Source: Sphingomonas sp.
GTDB lineage: Bacteria; Pseudomonadota; Alphaproteobacteria; Sphingomonadales; Sphingomonadaceae
Assembly (NCBI GenBank): GCA_025936675.1
Contig: JAICSX010000036.1
Location: 1-24,174 of the forward strand
DNA: 24,174 nt
Direction of reading: 5' to 3'
Made by a program: the position numbers and the translations under genes. The number at the start of each line of letters is the position of its first letter. Within the stretch, counting starts at the first letter, position 1. Of this stretch, positions 14,836 through 22,790 are shown piece after piece. The notes under the pieces were generated by a model, which did not search any database, was not told where the DNA came from, and was given only the letters and a program-made list of their open reading frames with translations.

Positions 14836-14860
14836 GTCAGCTTTGGGTCGAAAGCGGACA
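14836..14860 (+). repeat. GGGT-loop hairpin repeat, copy 11
   Basis: GTCAGC and GCGGAC pair with one mismatch around TTTGGGTCGAAA, beginning nine bases after the stop at 14826. It is the last copy in the window; the array ends here. Confidence 0.78.
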
Positions 14861-15070
14861 GAAGCTCCATCGCTGAAACCTCTGTCCTACACCCCCGCTT
14901 CTGTGCTGCACGATTGGCTTCACTGCCTCGAACCGAGCGCTACGATCATCGGCGCGAGGGCCGCGCATCCGCGACGGCGAATGGGTGCGCGTCAGTGCGA
15001 AGATTGGGAAGATTCGCGCACGGGCTGCTACGGCTACCTCCGCTGTGGAAGGATCATTGACGCATCGCCT
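14861..15070. other. Gene-free stretch, nothing recognised
   Basis: Between repeat copy 11 and the inverted repeat at 15071 I see no credible gene on either strand. The open frames here are short, start without ribosome binding sites and run through the repeats. No tRNA, riboswitch or clear promoter was recognised. Part of it (14980-15060) is fairly purine-rich and may be decayed coding or leader DNA. Confidence 0.5.
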
Positions 15071-15158
15071 CGTCGTTGCGAGCGTAGGCAAGCAATCCAG
15101 CGGCACAAACTGGATTGCTTCGTCCCCCGGATCGTGGTCCGGGGTCTTCGCAATGACG
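15071..15158. repeat. Large compound inverted repeat (REP-like) before the permease
   Basis: An outer stem pairs CGTCGTTGCGA (15071-15081) with TCGCAATGACG (15148-15158), one mismatch or wobble. An inner stem pairs AAGCAATCCAG (15090-15100) with CTGGATTGCTT (15110-15120) perfectly over a 9-nt loop. A third hairpin pairs CCCCGGA (15125-15131) with TCCGGGG (15138-15144). The TTGCGAG...GCAATCC wording is one I recall as a widespread palindromic repeat in alphaproteobacteria. It is unrelated in sequence to the GGGT-loop family. It ends 22 bases before the permease ATG and could affect its leader. Confidence 0.82.
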
Positions 15159-15180
15159 ACCGCAACGGGGGCGCGCGCCG

Positions 15181-16638
15181 ATGAAGAACTGGAACTTCCG
15201 CAAGTCGATCGTCGCGCCCGATGATGTTCCTCATGAGCATCGGCTCAAGAAATCCCTGTCGTGGCCGCACCTGGTTGCGCTCGGCGTCGGCGCGATCGTC
15301 GGCACCGGCATCCTGACCCTTACCGGGGTGGGCGCCGATCGCGCGGGCCCCGCGGTTCTCGTCAGCTTCTGTATCGCCGGCCTGATCTGTGCCTGCGCGG
15401 CGCTCTGTTATGCGGAGATGGCGACCAGCATCCCGGTCTCTGGCAGCGCTTACACTTACTCCTATACAGTGCTCGGCGAGCTCATCGCCTGGATCGTCGG
15501 CTGGAGCCTGATCCTCGAATATTCGCTCGTGGTCTCCACGGTCGCCGTGGGTTGGGCCGGTTACGCGAACGACGCCTTGCGCCACATCGGCCCCGGGCTT
15601 CCGGATTTCCTGACGCACGGCCCGACTTTGGGCGGGCAGCAGTGCGGCGGGCCCGTCCAGCAAGCTTCGTTCGGAATCAACGCGCTTGCGGTGCTGATCA
15701 TCGGAGTCGTCGCCGCGATGTTGAACTTCGGCACCCGCGAGAGCGCTCGGGTGAATTCGACGCTGGTGGTGGTCAAGCTGCTGACCTTGTCGCTGTTCGT
15801 GATCGTCGCCCTGCCGCACTTCAGCGCGGCCAACCTGCACCCGTTCGCGCCGCGCGGCGTCTTCAGCACGCTCGGTGCGTGCGGCAGGCCCTATGGGATC
15901 ATGCCCGCCGCGGCGATCATCTTCTTCGCTTTCTACGGCTTCGACGCCATCTCGACCGCGGCGGAAGAGGCGAAGAACCCCGGGCGCGACCTTGCCATCG
16001 GCATTGTCGGGTCGATGGTCGCCTGCACGTTGATTTACCTCATCCTCGCCACCGCGGCGGTGGGCGCGGTGCACTACACCAAGTTCGCGAACAGCCCGGA
16101 ACCGCTGGCGCTGATCCTGAGGGAAGCCGGGCAGGGCAGGGTGGCGACGATCGTGTCGGCGGGTGCCGTCATTGCGCTGCCGACCGTGATCCTGGCGTTC
16201 CTGTTCGGCCAGAGCCGGATTTTCCTCGTCATGGCGCGCGACGGCTTTTTCCCAAAGAGCTTCGCGGCGATCTGGCAGAAGCGCGGAACGCCGGCGCGGA
16301 TCACGACCGCGACCGCGATCGTCGTGGGCTTGATCGCCGCAGTCACTCCGATCGACGTCATCGCCTCGCTGGCGAATGCCGGCACGCTGTGCGCGTTCGT
16401 GGCGGTTGCCGTGTGCGTCCTCGTGCGTCGCAAGCGCGAGCCGAACGCCAAACGACCATTCTCGACGCCGCTCGTCTGGCTGGTCGCACCGGTGACGATC
16501 CTCGGCTGCATCTATCTCTTTACCAATTTGTCACGGCTCACCGTCATGTTCTTCTTCGGTTGGAACCTGTTCGGGCTGTTGATCTATTTCCTGTTCGCAT
16601 CGCGCAACGCGGAGCGGACGCGAGACGCCCGCACGTAA
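15181..16638 (+). CDS. APC superfamily amino acid permease (cationic amino acid transporter type)
   Basis: A 485-residue inner-membrane protein with about 12 transmembrane helices. The N-terminal part contains LGVGAIVGTGILTLTG (about residues 36-51), the unwound TM1 substrate-binding motif G(A)IxGTGI of the APC fold. YAEMATSIPVSGSAYTYSY follows for TM2-TM3, and FFAFYGFDAISTAAEEAKNP (about residues 249-268) is the TM6 motif typical of SLC7/CAT-like and YfnA-like bacterial permeases. It is expected to import amino acids by proton symport or to exchange them; the substrate cannot be read from sequence. The ribosome binding site is weak (GGGGG about 10 bases upstream), and a large inverted repeat lies just before it. 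The GT-C-like gene starts 25 bases after its stop. Confidence 0.9.
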   Translation: MKNWNFRKSIVAPDDVPHEHRLKKSLSWPHLVALGVGAIVGTGILTLTGVGADRAGPAVLVSFCIAGLICACAALCYAEMATSIPVSGSAYTYSYTVLGELIAWIVGWSLILEYSLVVSTVAVGWAGYANDALRHIGPGLPDFLTHGPTLGGQQCGGPVQQASFGINALAVLIIGVVAAMLNFGTRESARVNSTLVVVKLLTLSLFVIVALPHFSAANLHPFAPRGVFSTLGACGRPYGIMPAAAIIFFAFYGFDAISTAAEEAKNPGRDLAIGIVGSMVACTLIYLILATAAVGAVHYTKFANSPEPLALILREAGQGRVATIVSAGAVIALPTVILAFLFGQSRIFLVMARDGFFPKSFAAIWQKRGTPARITTATAIVVGLIAAVTPIDVIASLANAGTLCAFVAVAVCVLVRRKREPNAKRPFSTPLVWLVAPVTILGCIYLFTNLSRLTVMFFFGWNLFGLLIYFLFASRNAERTRDART

Positions 16639-16663
16639 TCGAACGCGTCGCTGGGTGGGGTCG

Positions 16664-18073
16664 ATGGTCGAGACGGAGACGGACATAGAGGCGGAGCGCC
16701 CGCGCAAGCTCTTCCTGCCGATGCTGGTGGGCGTTCTACTGCTGCCGGTCGCGCTGGGAAGCTCGCAGACCATCTTCAACGACGGCGATGTCAGCTGGCA
16801 CATCGCCAGCGGCCGGTGGATCCTCCAGCATGGCATGCTGCCGGCCACCGACCCGTTCTCCTTCACCTGGGCAGGCAAGCCGTGGGTGCCGATGGAATGG
16901 CTCGCCGACGTCATTCATGCCTCGGCCTACGACCTTGCCGGTTACAGCGGCGTCGCCGCGCTCGTCACGGCCGCGATGATCGCGCTCAATGGCATCGTGT
17001 TCTTCAACGCCCGGCGCTGGGGACGCTTCCCGCTGCTGGCGCTTGTCGCGATGGACCTCGTCCTGATCCCGATGATGCTTGCCCGCCCGCATGTGCTGGT
17101 ATGGCCGATCATCGCTTTGTGGACGTGGCTGTTGACGCGAGCGCACGAGCAGGACCGCGCGCCGCCGTTGTGGACTGCGCTGCTGATGACGCTCTGGGGC
17201 AACCTCCATGCGAGCTTCGTCATCGGCCTGCTGATTGCCGGCGTGTTCGGCCTGGAGGCGCTCGCCGCTTCGCCTGATCGCTTGCGGGCGCTACGCCAAT
17301 GGTTGATCTTCGGGCTGGCCTGCCTCGTCGCGGTCTGCATCAACGCGAACGGTCTCCACGGCGTGCTTTACCCGTTGGGCTTCACCAACCTCAAAATGCT
17401 GCCGATGATCGACGAGTGGAAGCCGTCGAACCCAAAGGTGACGCCGTTCTTCTTCGGCGTGCTGGCGCTCACGATCGCTCTGATCGCCTGGAAGCGCCCG
17501 CGGCTGCACCCGGTGCGCTGGTTCCTGCTCGGCGCATTGCTGCTCGCCGCATTCCTTCAGGCGCGCCATCAAGCGGTGTTCGCGATCGTCGCTGCGATGG
17601 TGTTGCCGGAAGGGCTTGCGAAAGGCGTCGAGGAACCTGCTCCGGACGACCGCCGCCTCGCCGTGACGGTCGCCGCTGCCGGTGCGCTGGTGCTGCTGAC
17701 CGTCCGGATGATCATGCCGCTCAGCCCGCCGGACAGCGAGACGAACCCGTGGAAGCTGATCGCAGCCGTGCCGCCGGAACTCCGCTCGAAGCCGGTGCTC
17801 AACAATTACACCATGGGCGGACCGCTGATCCTGTCCGGGATTCGCCCTTATGTCGACGGCCGCGGCGACATGTACGGCGACGACTTCGTCCTCGGCTATG
17901 GCCGGATCAGCGACGGCGATGCGCGTGCGTTCGCGAGTGCCGTCAAGCGCTGGGATATCCGCTGGGCAATCGCTCCGCACGGCTCGAAGGCGTTCATCAA
18001 CATGCTGAACAAGACGCCGGGCTGGCGGCGCATTCGCCAGGACAAGGTCGGCGTGATCTACGAGCGGACCTAG
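16664..18073 (+). CDS. Polytopic membrane protein, GT-C glycosyltransferase-like
   Basis: A 469-residue protein with an N-terminal cytoplasmic stretch, about nine or ten transmembrane helices and a C-terminal soluble domain (about residues 370-469). The first extracytoplasmic loop reads IFNDGDVSWHIASGRWILQ then HGMLPATDPFSFTW. An acidic D/DxxWH signature followed by an amphipathic GxWIxxHGxxPxxDPFS is what I recall from GT-C-fold membrane proteins of the uncharacterised mannosyltransferase-like kind. The C-terminal part has LNNYTMGGPLILSGIRPYVD, also seen in that group. Glycosyl transfer from a lipid-linked sugar is a guess. The ATG at 16664 follows GGTGGGG. It converges on the PilZ gene with the two TAG stops sharing CTAG. 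Confidence 0.7.
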   Translation: MVETETDIEAERPRKLFLPMLVGVLLLPVALGSSQTIFNDGDVSWHIASGRWILQHGMLPATDPFSFTWAGKPWVPMEWLADVIHASAYDLAGYSGVAALVTAAMIALNGIVFFNARRWGRFPLLALVAMDLVLIPMMLARPHVLVWPIIALWTWLLTRAHEQDRAPPLWTALLMTLWGNLHASFVIGLLIAGVFGLEALAASPDRLRALRQWLIFGLACLVAVCINANGLHGVLYPLGFTNLKMLPMIDEWKPSNPKVTPFFFGVLALTIALIAWKRPRLHPVRWFLLGALLLAAFLQARHQAVFAIVAAMVLPEGLAKGVEEPAPDDRRLAVTVAAAGALVLLTVRMIMPLSPPDSETNPWKLIAAVPPELRSKPVLNNYTMGGPLILSGIRPYVDGRGDMYGDDFVLGYGRISDGDARAFASAVKRWDIRWAIAPHGSKAFINMLNKTPGWRRIRQDKVGVIYERT

Positions 18074-18948
18074 CCGCCGAGATTGCGGGCCAACTCGCCG
18101 ATGGTCGAGCGCCTCCATCCCGGGGCCCAGGGCTCCTGCGTTCCAAATTCCGAGGAATATTTCCCGCCAGAGGGCGCGATTTCCGGCGCCGCCTCCGCGA
18201 GCGAGGGCATGTTGAAGGGTTCGTGGAACTCGAGGCCGGACTGGCCGCCGCGAGTCCAGCGCACCGTCGCCTGGAGTCGATCGAGGCCGCCGATTTCGAG
18301 ATAGACGGTCGATCCGGTCTCCAGCTCGTGACCCGACTGGACCAGCGCGCCGGTGGCCGAGATGTTGCGCAGGCGGACCGGCTCGATCTCCTCGAAATCG
18401 TGATAGACGACGCCGCTCCAGATCAGCGGGTGCCGCTCCGCCTGCCGGCAATCGGCCGGTTGGCCGTCATCCTCGTCCGCGATGGTGGGGTCGAGGGAGT
18501 CGATCTGGGCTTCCGGGAAGCTCCTGCGGACGACGTCGCGGAGCAACGCATCGCGCTCCTGCTGTCCGCAGTCGATGCGGGTCTCGTGCGCGAACTCGAG
18601 CCCGGCGCAATCATCCCTGATCCAGCGCACCGCGCAGTCCAGCTGGCCGCCTTCGCCGAGAACGAGACCGACTTGATCCCACAGCACCAGCCCGAGATCG
18701 CAGCGGATCATTGCTCCGCCGCCCGACAGGTTGACGAGCTCGACGACATGCTCCTGCCCGTCGTGGCGCAGCAGTGCCTGTTCCTGATTGAGGCGGTGAC
18801 GGTCGCGCACGCGGGCGTTGCCGCGGCGGCTTTCGGACCGGATGACCGCGACGCTGTTGAGCACGTCCGGCACCGCGCCCTTCGGCTTCTTCGCGCGAAG
18901 CAAAGGTTCGTCCGCTCCGGAACCGAAAATCCTCGTCCTGATACTCAT
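18070..18948 (-). CDS. Tandem PilZ domain protein, likely c-di-GMP effector
   Basis: A 292-residue soluble protein with two PilZ-like domains. The first (about residues 45-130) has an Arg cluster RVRDRHRLN and the motif VNLSGGGAMIR. The second (about residues 165-245) has RQAER (RxxxR) and RNISATGALVQ, matching the (D/N)xSxxG c-di-GMP-binding motif. Both motifs appear intact in the second domain; in the first the Arg spacing is less standard. A Ser/Gly-rich tail ends WRRSTIGELARNLGG. Proteins of this type usually read c-di-GMP to control surface polysaccharide or motility. GGTGGGG lies just before the ATG at 18948. It is separate from the convergent GT-C-like gene except for the 4-base stop overlap. 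Confidence 0.85.
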   Translation of the reverse strand: MSIRTRIFGSGADEPLLRAKKPKGAVPDVLNSVAVIRSESRRGNARVRDRHRLNQEQALLRHDGQEHVVELVNLSGGGAMIRCDLGLVLWDQVGLVLGEGGQLDCAVRWIRDDCAGLEFAHETRIDCGQQERDALLRDVVRRSFPEAQIDSLDPTIADEDDGQPADCRQAERHPLIWSGVVYHDFEEIEPVRLRNISATGALVQSGHELETGSTVYLEIGGLDRLQATVRWTRGGQSGLEFHEPFNMPSLAEAAPEIAPSGGKYSSEFGTQEPWAPGWRRSTIGELARNLGG

Positions 18949-19000
18949 CGCCCCACCTTCGGACCCGACGCGACGGTTATGTAACGGGCGAGGTTACCGA

Positions 19001-19070
19001 ATCGTGCACCTGCCGAGAGGCACGATGCCGGTGAAGGGACTTGTGGGAGGTGGGAGGGATGCCCTCCACC
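19001..19070 (-). terminator. Hairpins downstream of glnA, possible terminator
   Basis: Reading from glnA on the minus strand, the first structure pairs 19049-19058 (GGTGGGAGGG on plus) with 19062-19070 (CCCTCCACC) with one bulge and a 3-nt loop. The second pairs ATCGTGC (19001-19007) with GCACGAT (19020-19026) around a 12-nt loop. No U-run follows either one. They occupy the 158-bp gap between glnA and the PilZ gene's start and so may also lie in the PilZ leader. Confidence 0.42.
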
Positions 19071-19106
19071 GGCGTCGCGTAGGCGGTTCTCTACCCGAGT
19101 CCCGCT

Positions 19107-20519
19107 TTAGGACGAATAATACATATCAAATTCGACAGGGCTAGGGGTCGTTTCCCAGCGCATCACTTCCTCCCATTTCAGATCGATGTAGCTGTCGATC
19201 TGGTCGTCGCTGAACACATCGCCGCGGGTGAGGAAGGCGCGGTCGTTCTGAAGGCTGACGAGCGCCTCGCGCAGTGAACCGCACACGGTCGGGATGTTGA
19301 CCAACTCCTGCGGCGGCAGGTCGTAGAGATTCTTGTCCATCGGGTCGCCGGGATGGATTCGGTTCTGGATGCCGTCGAGCCCGGCCATCAGCAGCGCCGA
19401 ATAAGCGAGATAGGGGTTGGCAAGCGCATCCGGGAAGCGGAACTCGACCCGCTTCGCTTTCTCGCCGGCACCATAGGGGATGCGGCAGGAGGCCGAGCGG
19501 TTGCGGCTTGAGTAAGCCAGCAGCACCGGCGCTTCGAAGCCGGGGACGAGGCGCTTGTAGCTGTTGGTCGTCGGGTTGGTGAAAGCGTTGAGCGCGCGTG
19601 CGTGCTTGATCACGCCGCCGATGAAGTAGAGCGCGGTTTCGCTCAGGCCGGCATAGCCGTTGCCGGCGAACAAAGGCTTGCCGCCTTTCCAGATCGACAT
19701 GTGCGTGTGCATGCCGCTGCCGTTGTCCTTGGCTATGGGTTTGGGCATGAAGGTCGCGGTCTTGCCATAGGCATGGGCGACCATGTGCACGACATATTTG
19801 TAGATCTGCATGCGGTCGGCCGTCTCGACCAGGCCGCCGTAGGTCAGGCCGAGCTCGTGCTGTGAAGCGGCGACCTCGTGATGGTGCTTGTCCATCGGCA
19901 GGCCCATCTCGAGCATCGTCGAGACCATCTCGCCGCGGATGTCCATTGCGCTGTCGACCGGCGCGACGGGGAAGTAGCCGCCCTTGGCGCGCGGCCGGTG
20001 GGCGAGGTTGCCGCCTTCATATTCGCGGCCGGTGTTGGTCGGTAGCTCGACGTCGTCGATGCGGAAGCAGCTGACGTTGTAGCCGTCCTCGAACCGGACG
20101 TCGTCAAACATGAAGAACTCGGCCTCCGGCCCGACGAACACGGCGTCGCCGACGCCCGCGGCCTTGACGTAGGCCTCGGCGCGTGTGGCCGTTGAGCGCG
20201 GGTCGCGGCCGTAAAGCTCGCCGGTGGACGGCTCGACGACGTTGCAGAACAGGATCAGCATCGGCGTCGCGCTGAACGGGTCGACATAGGCCGCGTCGAG
20301 ATCGGCCTTGAGGATCATGTCCGACTCGTTGATCGCCTTCCAGCCGGCAATCGAGCTTCCATCGAACATGAAGCCGTCGGTGAGCATGTCCTCGTCGATC
20401 ACGCCGGACGCCATGGTCAGGTGCTGCCACTTGCCCTTGGGATCGGTGAACCGCAGGTCGACCCAGTCGATCTCCTCGTCCTTGATCCGCGATAATATCG
20501 TCCCTGCGTCGGTCGCCAT
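19107..20519 (-). CDS. glnA: Glutamine synthetase, type I
   Basis: A 470-residue enzyme that makes glutamine from glutamate, ammonia and ATP, the first step of ammonium assimilation; it acts in the cytoplasm as a dodecamer. Visible landmarks are DGSSIAGW (beta-grasp end), [10 protein letters not shown] (metal ligands), [27 protein letters not shown], and the adenylylation site NLYDLPP with the Tyr at about residue 399, so it is of the GSI-beta type regulated by GlnE adenylylation. The ATG at 20519 is chosen because AGGAAA lies eight bases upstream; the frame extends to 20591 without support. In many alphaproteobacteria glnB directly precedes glnA; here the upstream neighbour is an unrelated 63-residue gene 165 bases away. 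Confidence 0.96.
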   Translation of the reverse strand: MATDAGTILSRIKDEEIDWVDLRFTDPKGKWQHLTMASGVIDEDMLTDGFMFDGSSIAGWKAINESDMILKADLDAAYVDPFSATPMLILFCNVVEPSTGELYGRDPRSTATRAEAYVKAAGVGDAVFVGPEAEFFMFDDVRFEDGYNVSCFRIDDVELPTNTGREYEGGNLAHRPRAKGGYFPVAPVDSAMDIRGEMVSTMLEMGLPMDKHHHEVAASQHELGLTYGGLVETADRMQIYKYVVHMVAHAYGKTATFMPKPIAKDNGSGMHTHMSIWKGGKPLFAGNGYAGLSETALYFIGGVIKHARALNAFTNPTTNSYKRLVPGFEAPVLLAYSSRNRSASCRIPYGAGEKAKRVEFRFPDALANPYLAYSALLMAGLDGIQNRIHPGDPMDKNLYDLPPQELVNIPTVCGSLREALVSLQNDRAFLTRGDVFSDDQIDSYIDLKWEEVMRWETTPSPVEFDMYYSS

Positions 20520-20684
20520 GGTCGCTTTCCTGCTTCGAGAATGCCTCTCGCCCGGACGCGGAGCGCCAAGCCGGCAGCCGCCGGGCAGCACAATCCGATT
20601 CGAGCTTGGGAGTCTCTATTTCCCGACCGAGCCGCCTGAGTCAGGAGGGCGGTGAGCATTTCACTCCGGCAATTTGGCCGCCGT

Positions 20685-20876
20685 CTAGTCGGGTGCGATC
20701 GCTTCCGCTTCCCAGCGCCGGAGCTTGCGCGGTCCGGCCCAGAGCTCCATCGCCTGGCCGGTGCTCCAGCCGCCTGCAATTGCGATCGCGTCGGCATCGC
20801 CGTCCGCAATGAACTCGCGGCGGTGCTCGATGTGACCGCTCGAGCGGTCGAGGAAATAGAGCCGATACCCCTGCAT
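20685..20876 (-). CDS. Small hypothetical protein (63 aa)
   Basis: Starting at ATG 20876 the protein begins MQGYRLYFLDRSSGHIEHRR, then EFIADGDADAIAIAGGWSTG and AMELWAGPRKLRRWEAEA. The YRLYFLDxxGHI...EFxAxxDxxA...ELWxGxRxVxxW pattern is one I associate with small conserved proteins in Sphingomonadales of unknown function. A longer frame to 20954 runs into the neighbour's end and is Arg-rich noise. It is on the same strand as glnA downstream; the 165-bp gap suggests glnA has its own promoter. Confidence 0.72.
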   Translation of the reverse strand: MQGYRLYFLDRSSGHIEHRREFIADGDADAIAIAGGWSTGQAMELWAGPRKLRRWEAEAIAPD

Positions 20877-20950
20877 GCGCAGACCCCCCGCGCGCGAGTC
20901 GCCTTGTACCACCGATCGACCACGGCGGCGATGGCTGCGGCAGAGCGGAC

Positions 20951-21322
20951 TCACTTCCTGGGATAAAGGTGATCGAGCTCGCCGATCACCTTGTCGGCTT
21001 CATCGGGATGGACCTTGCGCAGGATGGCGTCGATCTTCTCTTCGAGCCGTTGATCGCTGCCGCCGGCGATCGGCGACCCGGCGTAATAGAGATAGGTCAG
21101 CACCACGACCTGGTAGAGAAGCGAAAAGAACTCCGCTTGCCAGTTCTCGAGCGTGCTCCGGGTCATCTGGAACAGGTAGGTTGCAACATGCACCTCGGCG
21201 TGATGCTCGTGCTGCAGGCTGACATATTCGTTCCATCCCGACAGCCATTGCGCCCTCAGCAGCACGACGAAGATCGTCCCGGTGACCCAGGCCAGGCTGT
21301 AGCGTTTGAACGTTTCGCGCAT
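20951..21322 (-). CDS. DUF6766-like membrane protein
   Basis: A 123-residue protein with two hydrophobic segments: SLAWVTGTIFVVLLRAQWL near the N-terminus and FSLLYQVVVLTYLYYAG (about residues 65-81). Between them lie a His-rich loop (HEHHAEVHVATYLF) and TLENWQAEFFSLL. The ENWQ(S/A)EF motif ahead of a second helix, after a first W-rich helix, is characteristic of DUF6766. The C-terminal tail is charged (EEKIDAILRKVHPDEADKVI). GGAGGAG lies four bases before the ATG at 21322, a very strong start. The function is unknown. Confidence 0.78.
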   Translation of the reverse strand: MRETFKRYSLAWVTGTIFVVLLRAQWLSGWNEYVSLQHEHHAEVHVATYLFQMTRSTLENWQAEFFSLLYQVVVLTYLYYAGSPIAGGSDQRLEEKIDAILRKVHPDEADKVIGELDHLYPRK

Positions 21323-21475
21323 GCGCTCCTCCGGGTTCGAAGATCGCGAGGATTGCACCAACAAGCGCGGACTTCACAGGCCCTGCTCGCGCACGGGCGG
21401 AAAGGTGGGTTCTGGACGGGAACCGAAGCAGCCTCCGCGGGTTACTCGCGAAACTCCATTTTAACGAATTTTGCC

Positions 21476-21661
21476 GTGTCCGATCAGCAAGATAGCGACC
21501 AGATCGCTCACCTGAAGCAGGTGAATGCGCGATTGAACCGCAGCCTCGAACGCTGCCGGGCGCTGGTCGACGACTGCCGCTCCAAGCTCGCCGCCAACTC
21601 GAACGAGCCAATCTTTTTCCGCGCGGGCGGGGACGGAAGCGATGAGAACGATCGCGCCTGA
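21476..21661 (+). CDS. Small coiled-coil hypothetical protein (61 aa)
   Basis: From the GTG at 21476 the frame reads VSDQQDSDQIAHLKQVNARL, then NRSLERCRALVDDCRSKLAA and NSNEPIFFRAGG, with an acidic end GSDENDRA. A heptad-like helix over residues 9-40 suggests a coiled coil. I recall small sphingomonad proteins of the form LKxVNARLxxSLxRCRxLVxDxRxxLAANSN, which supports this as a real gene. No ribosome binding site is evident, and the frame extends far upstream over the antisense of the DUF6766 gene, so the start is the weakest point. The function is unknown. Confidence 0.6.
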   Translation: MSDQQDSDQIAHLKQVNARLNRSLERCRALVDDCRSKLAANSNEPIFFRAGGDGSDENDRA

Positions 21662-21705
21662 CGGACGGGGCGCCTAACGTTTGCGAGGGCCGCCGACTGG
21701 GCGCG

Positions 21706-21972
21706 CTACGGGCCCGCCCACTCCTTCGTTTTATCGAGGATCGTCAGCTCGCGCAGCAGCGCGTCGACGTCGCGCGTAAGCTCGGGAAGGAAGCTCACCT
21801 GATGCCGCGCGCCCCGGTAGGACTCAGCCATCAGGATCGCGTCGAGCAGGATCGGCACGACCAAGCTTTCAGGATCGTCGAGCTCGGCCAGCGAGCGCAG
21901 CCGTTCGAGCGCCTTGTGGCGCGCGGCTTCCGGATTGGACAGGGCTTCGGTCCGTCCGATGAACCAGCTCAT
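21706..21972 (-). CDS. Hypothetical protein (88 aa)
   Basis: A soluble, mostly helical 88-residue protein beginning MSWFIGRTEALSNPEAARHK, with ELDDPESLVVPILLDAILMA and LPELTRDVDALLRELTILDK. No family was recognised and no signal or membrane segment is present. AAGGGAG lies about nine bases before the ATG at 21972, so the start is well supported. It is divergent from the cytochrome bc1 operon across about 218 bp that must hold both promoters; I could not place a convincing -35/-10 pair there. Confidence 0.68.
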   Translation of the reverse strand: MSWFIGRTEALSNPEAARHKALERLRSLAELDDPESLVVPILLDAILMAESYRGARHQVSFLPELTRDVDALLRELTILDKTKEWAGP

Positions 21973-22190
21973 TAAAATTCACTCCCTTGAAGGCTTGTGG
22001 CAAAGATATCGGGCGCTCGCGCGGAGTGACAGTTCGGACGGGCGCGGGCGCGGGGCGGTTGAGCGCGCGCTTCGCCCCTTCACAGACCCGAAACCCCTCG
22101 CTATCAGGCCGGCCAATCGCCCCGGGCGCCGCCCGGAGCGGCCTCGCTTACGTGCCATCCGGCACCGGCAATCGCGTCTAAAGGGTAATG

Positions 22191-22790
22191 ATGGCCACCA
22201 AGGCACAATCCGCTGAGGTTTCCGACGGCATGGAGCCCGAGGGCGTTGGCCCCGACGGCTACCGGCGCCGCGACTTTCTCAACGTTGCGGCAGTGAGTTT
22301 CGCCGGGGTCGGCGCAGTCGTCGCGCTCGCGCCTTTGCTCGTGCAGATGGCGCCGTCGGCCGACGTGCTCGCCCAAGCCACGACCGAGGTCGATATTTCC
22401 AAGGTCCAGCCGGGGCAGGGGATCAAGGTCAGCTGGCGCAAGCAGCCGGTGTTCGTGCGCAATCTCACGCCCAAGGAGATCGCCGAGGCCAACGCCGTGC
22501 CGCTCTCCGCGCTGCGCGACCCTCAGACGCTGGCCGAGCGCACCAAGCCGGGCAAGATGAACTGGCTGATCACGCTTGGCGTCTGCACGCACCTTGGCTG
22601 CGTGCCGCTCGGCATCGGCGAAGGCGAGAACCGCGGCCCGTTCGGCGGGTACTTCTGCCCGTGCCACGGATCGGAATATGATACCGCGGCCCGCATCCGG
22701 CAGGGCCCGGCGCCGAAGAACCTGTTCGTGCCGGACTATGACTTCACATCGCCAACGACCGTGCTGATCGGGGGACCGAGCAAGAAATGA
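22191..22790 (+). CDS. petA: Ubiquinol-cytochrome c reductase Rieske iron-sulfur subunit
   Basis: A 199-residue protein of the cytochrome bc1 complex (complex III) that moves an electron from ubiquinol at the Qo site to cytochrome c1. A Tat-type anchor begins with YRRRDFLN (about residues 24-31) followed by a hydrophobic helix AAVSFAGVGAVVALAPLL. The 2Fe-2S ligands are in CTHLGC (about residue 132) and CPCHGS (about residue 156), whose outer cysteines form the stabilising disulfide. Two adjacent ATGs occur at 22188 and 22191; the second is preferred because AAAGGG is only two bases from the first. The TGA overlaps the petB ATG in ATGA, so translation is coupled. Confidence 0.95.
   Translation: MATKAQSAEVSDGMEPEGVGPDGYRRRDFLNVAAVSFAGVGAVVALAPLLVQMAPSADVLAQATTEVDISKVQPGQGIKVSWRKQPVFVRNLTPKEIAEANAVPLSALRDPQTLAERTKPGKMNWLITLGVCTHLGCVPLGIGEGENRGPFGGYFCPCHGSEYDTAARIRQGPAPKNLFVPDYDFTSPTTVLIGGPSKK

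Noticed and set aside
10965..14860. Integron gene-cassette array: small genes separated by palindromic sites
   Set aside because: Genes lie on both strands, the repeats lack a recognisable attC layout with paired core sites, and no integrase gene is present. GTTAG at copy 8 resembles a core site only by chance.
10965..14860. CRISPR array
   Set aside because: Spacing between copies is irregular (about 10 to over 800 bp), spacers contain genes, the repeats are diverged, and no Cas gene is present.
15036..15060. Sequence resembling the end of a small-subunit rRNA (GGAAGGATCATTGA)
   Set aside because: There is no rRNA sequence before it and the match is too short to mean anything.
15034..16074. 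346-residue minus-strand frame under the permease
   Set aside because: It is Arg/Asp/His-rich, without domains, runs through the inverted repeat and lies opposite a confident permease gene.
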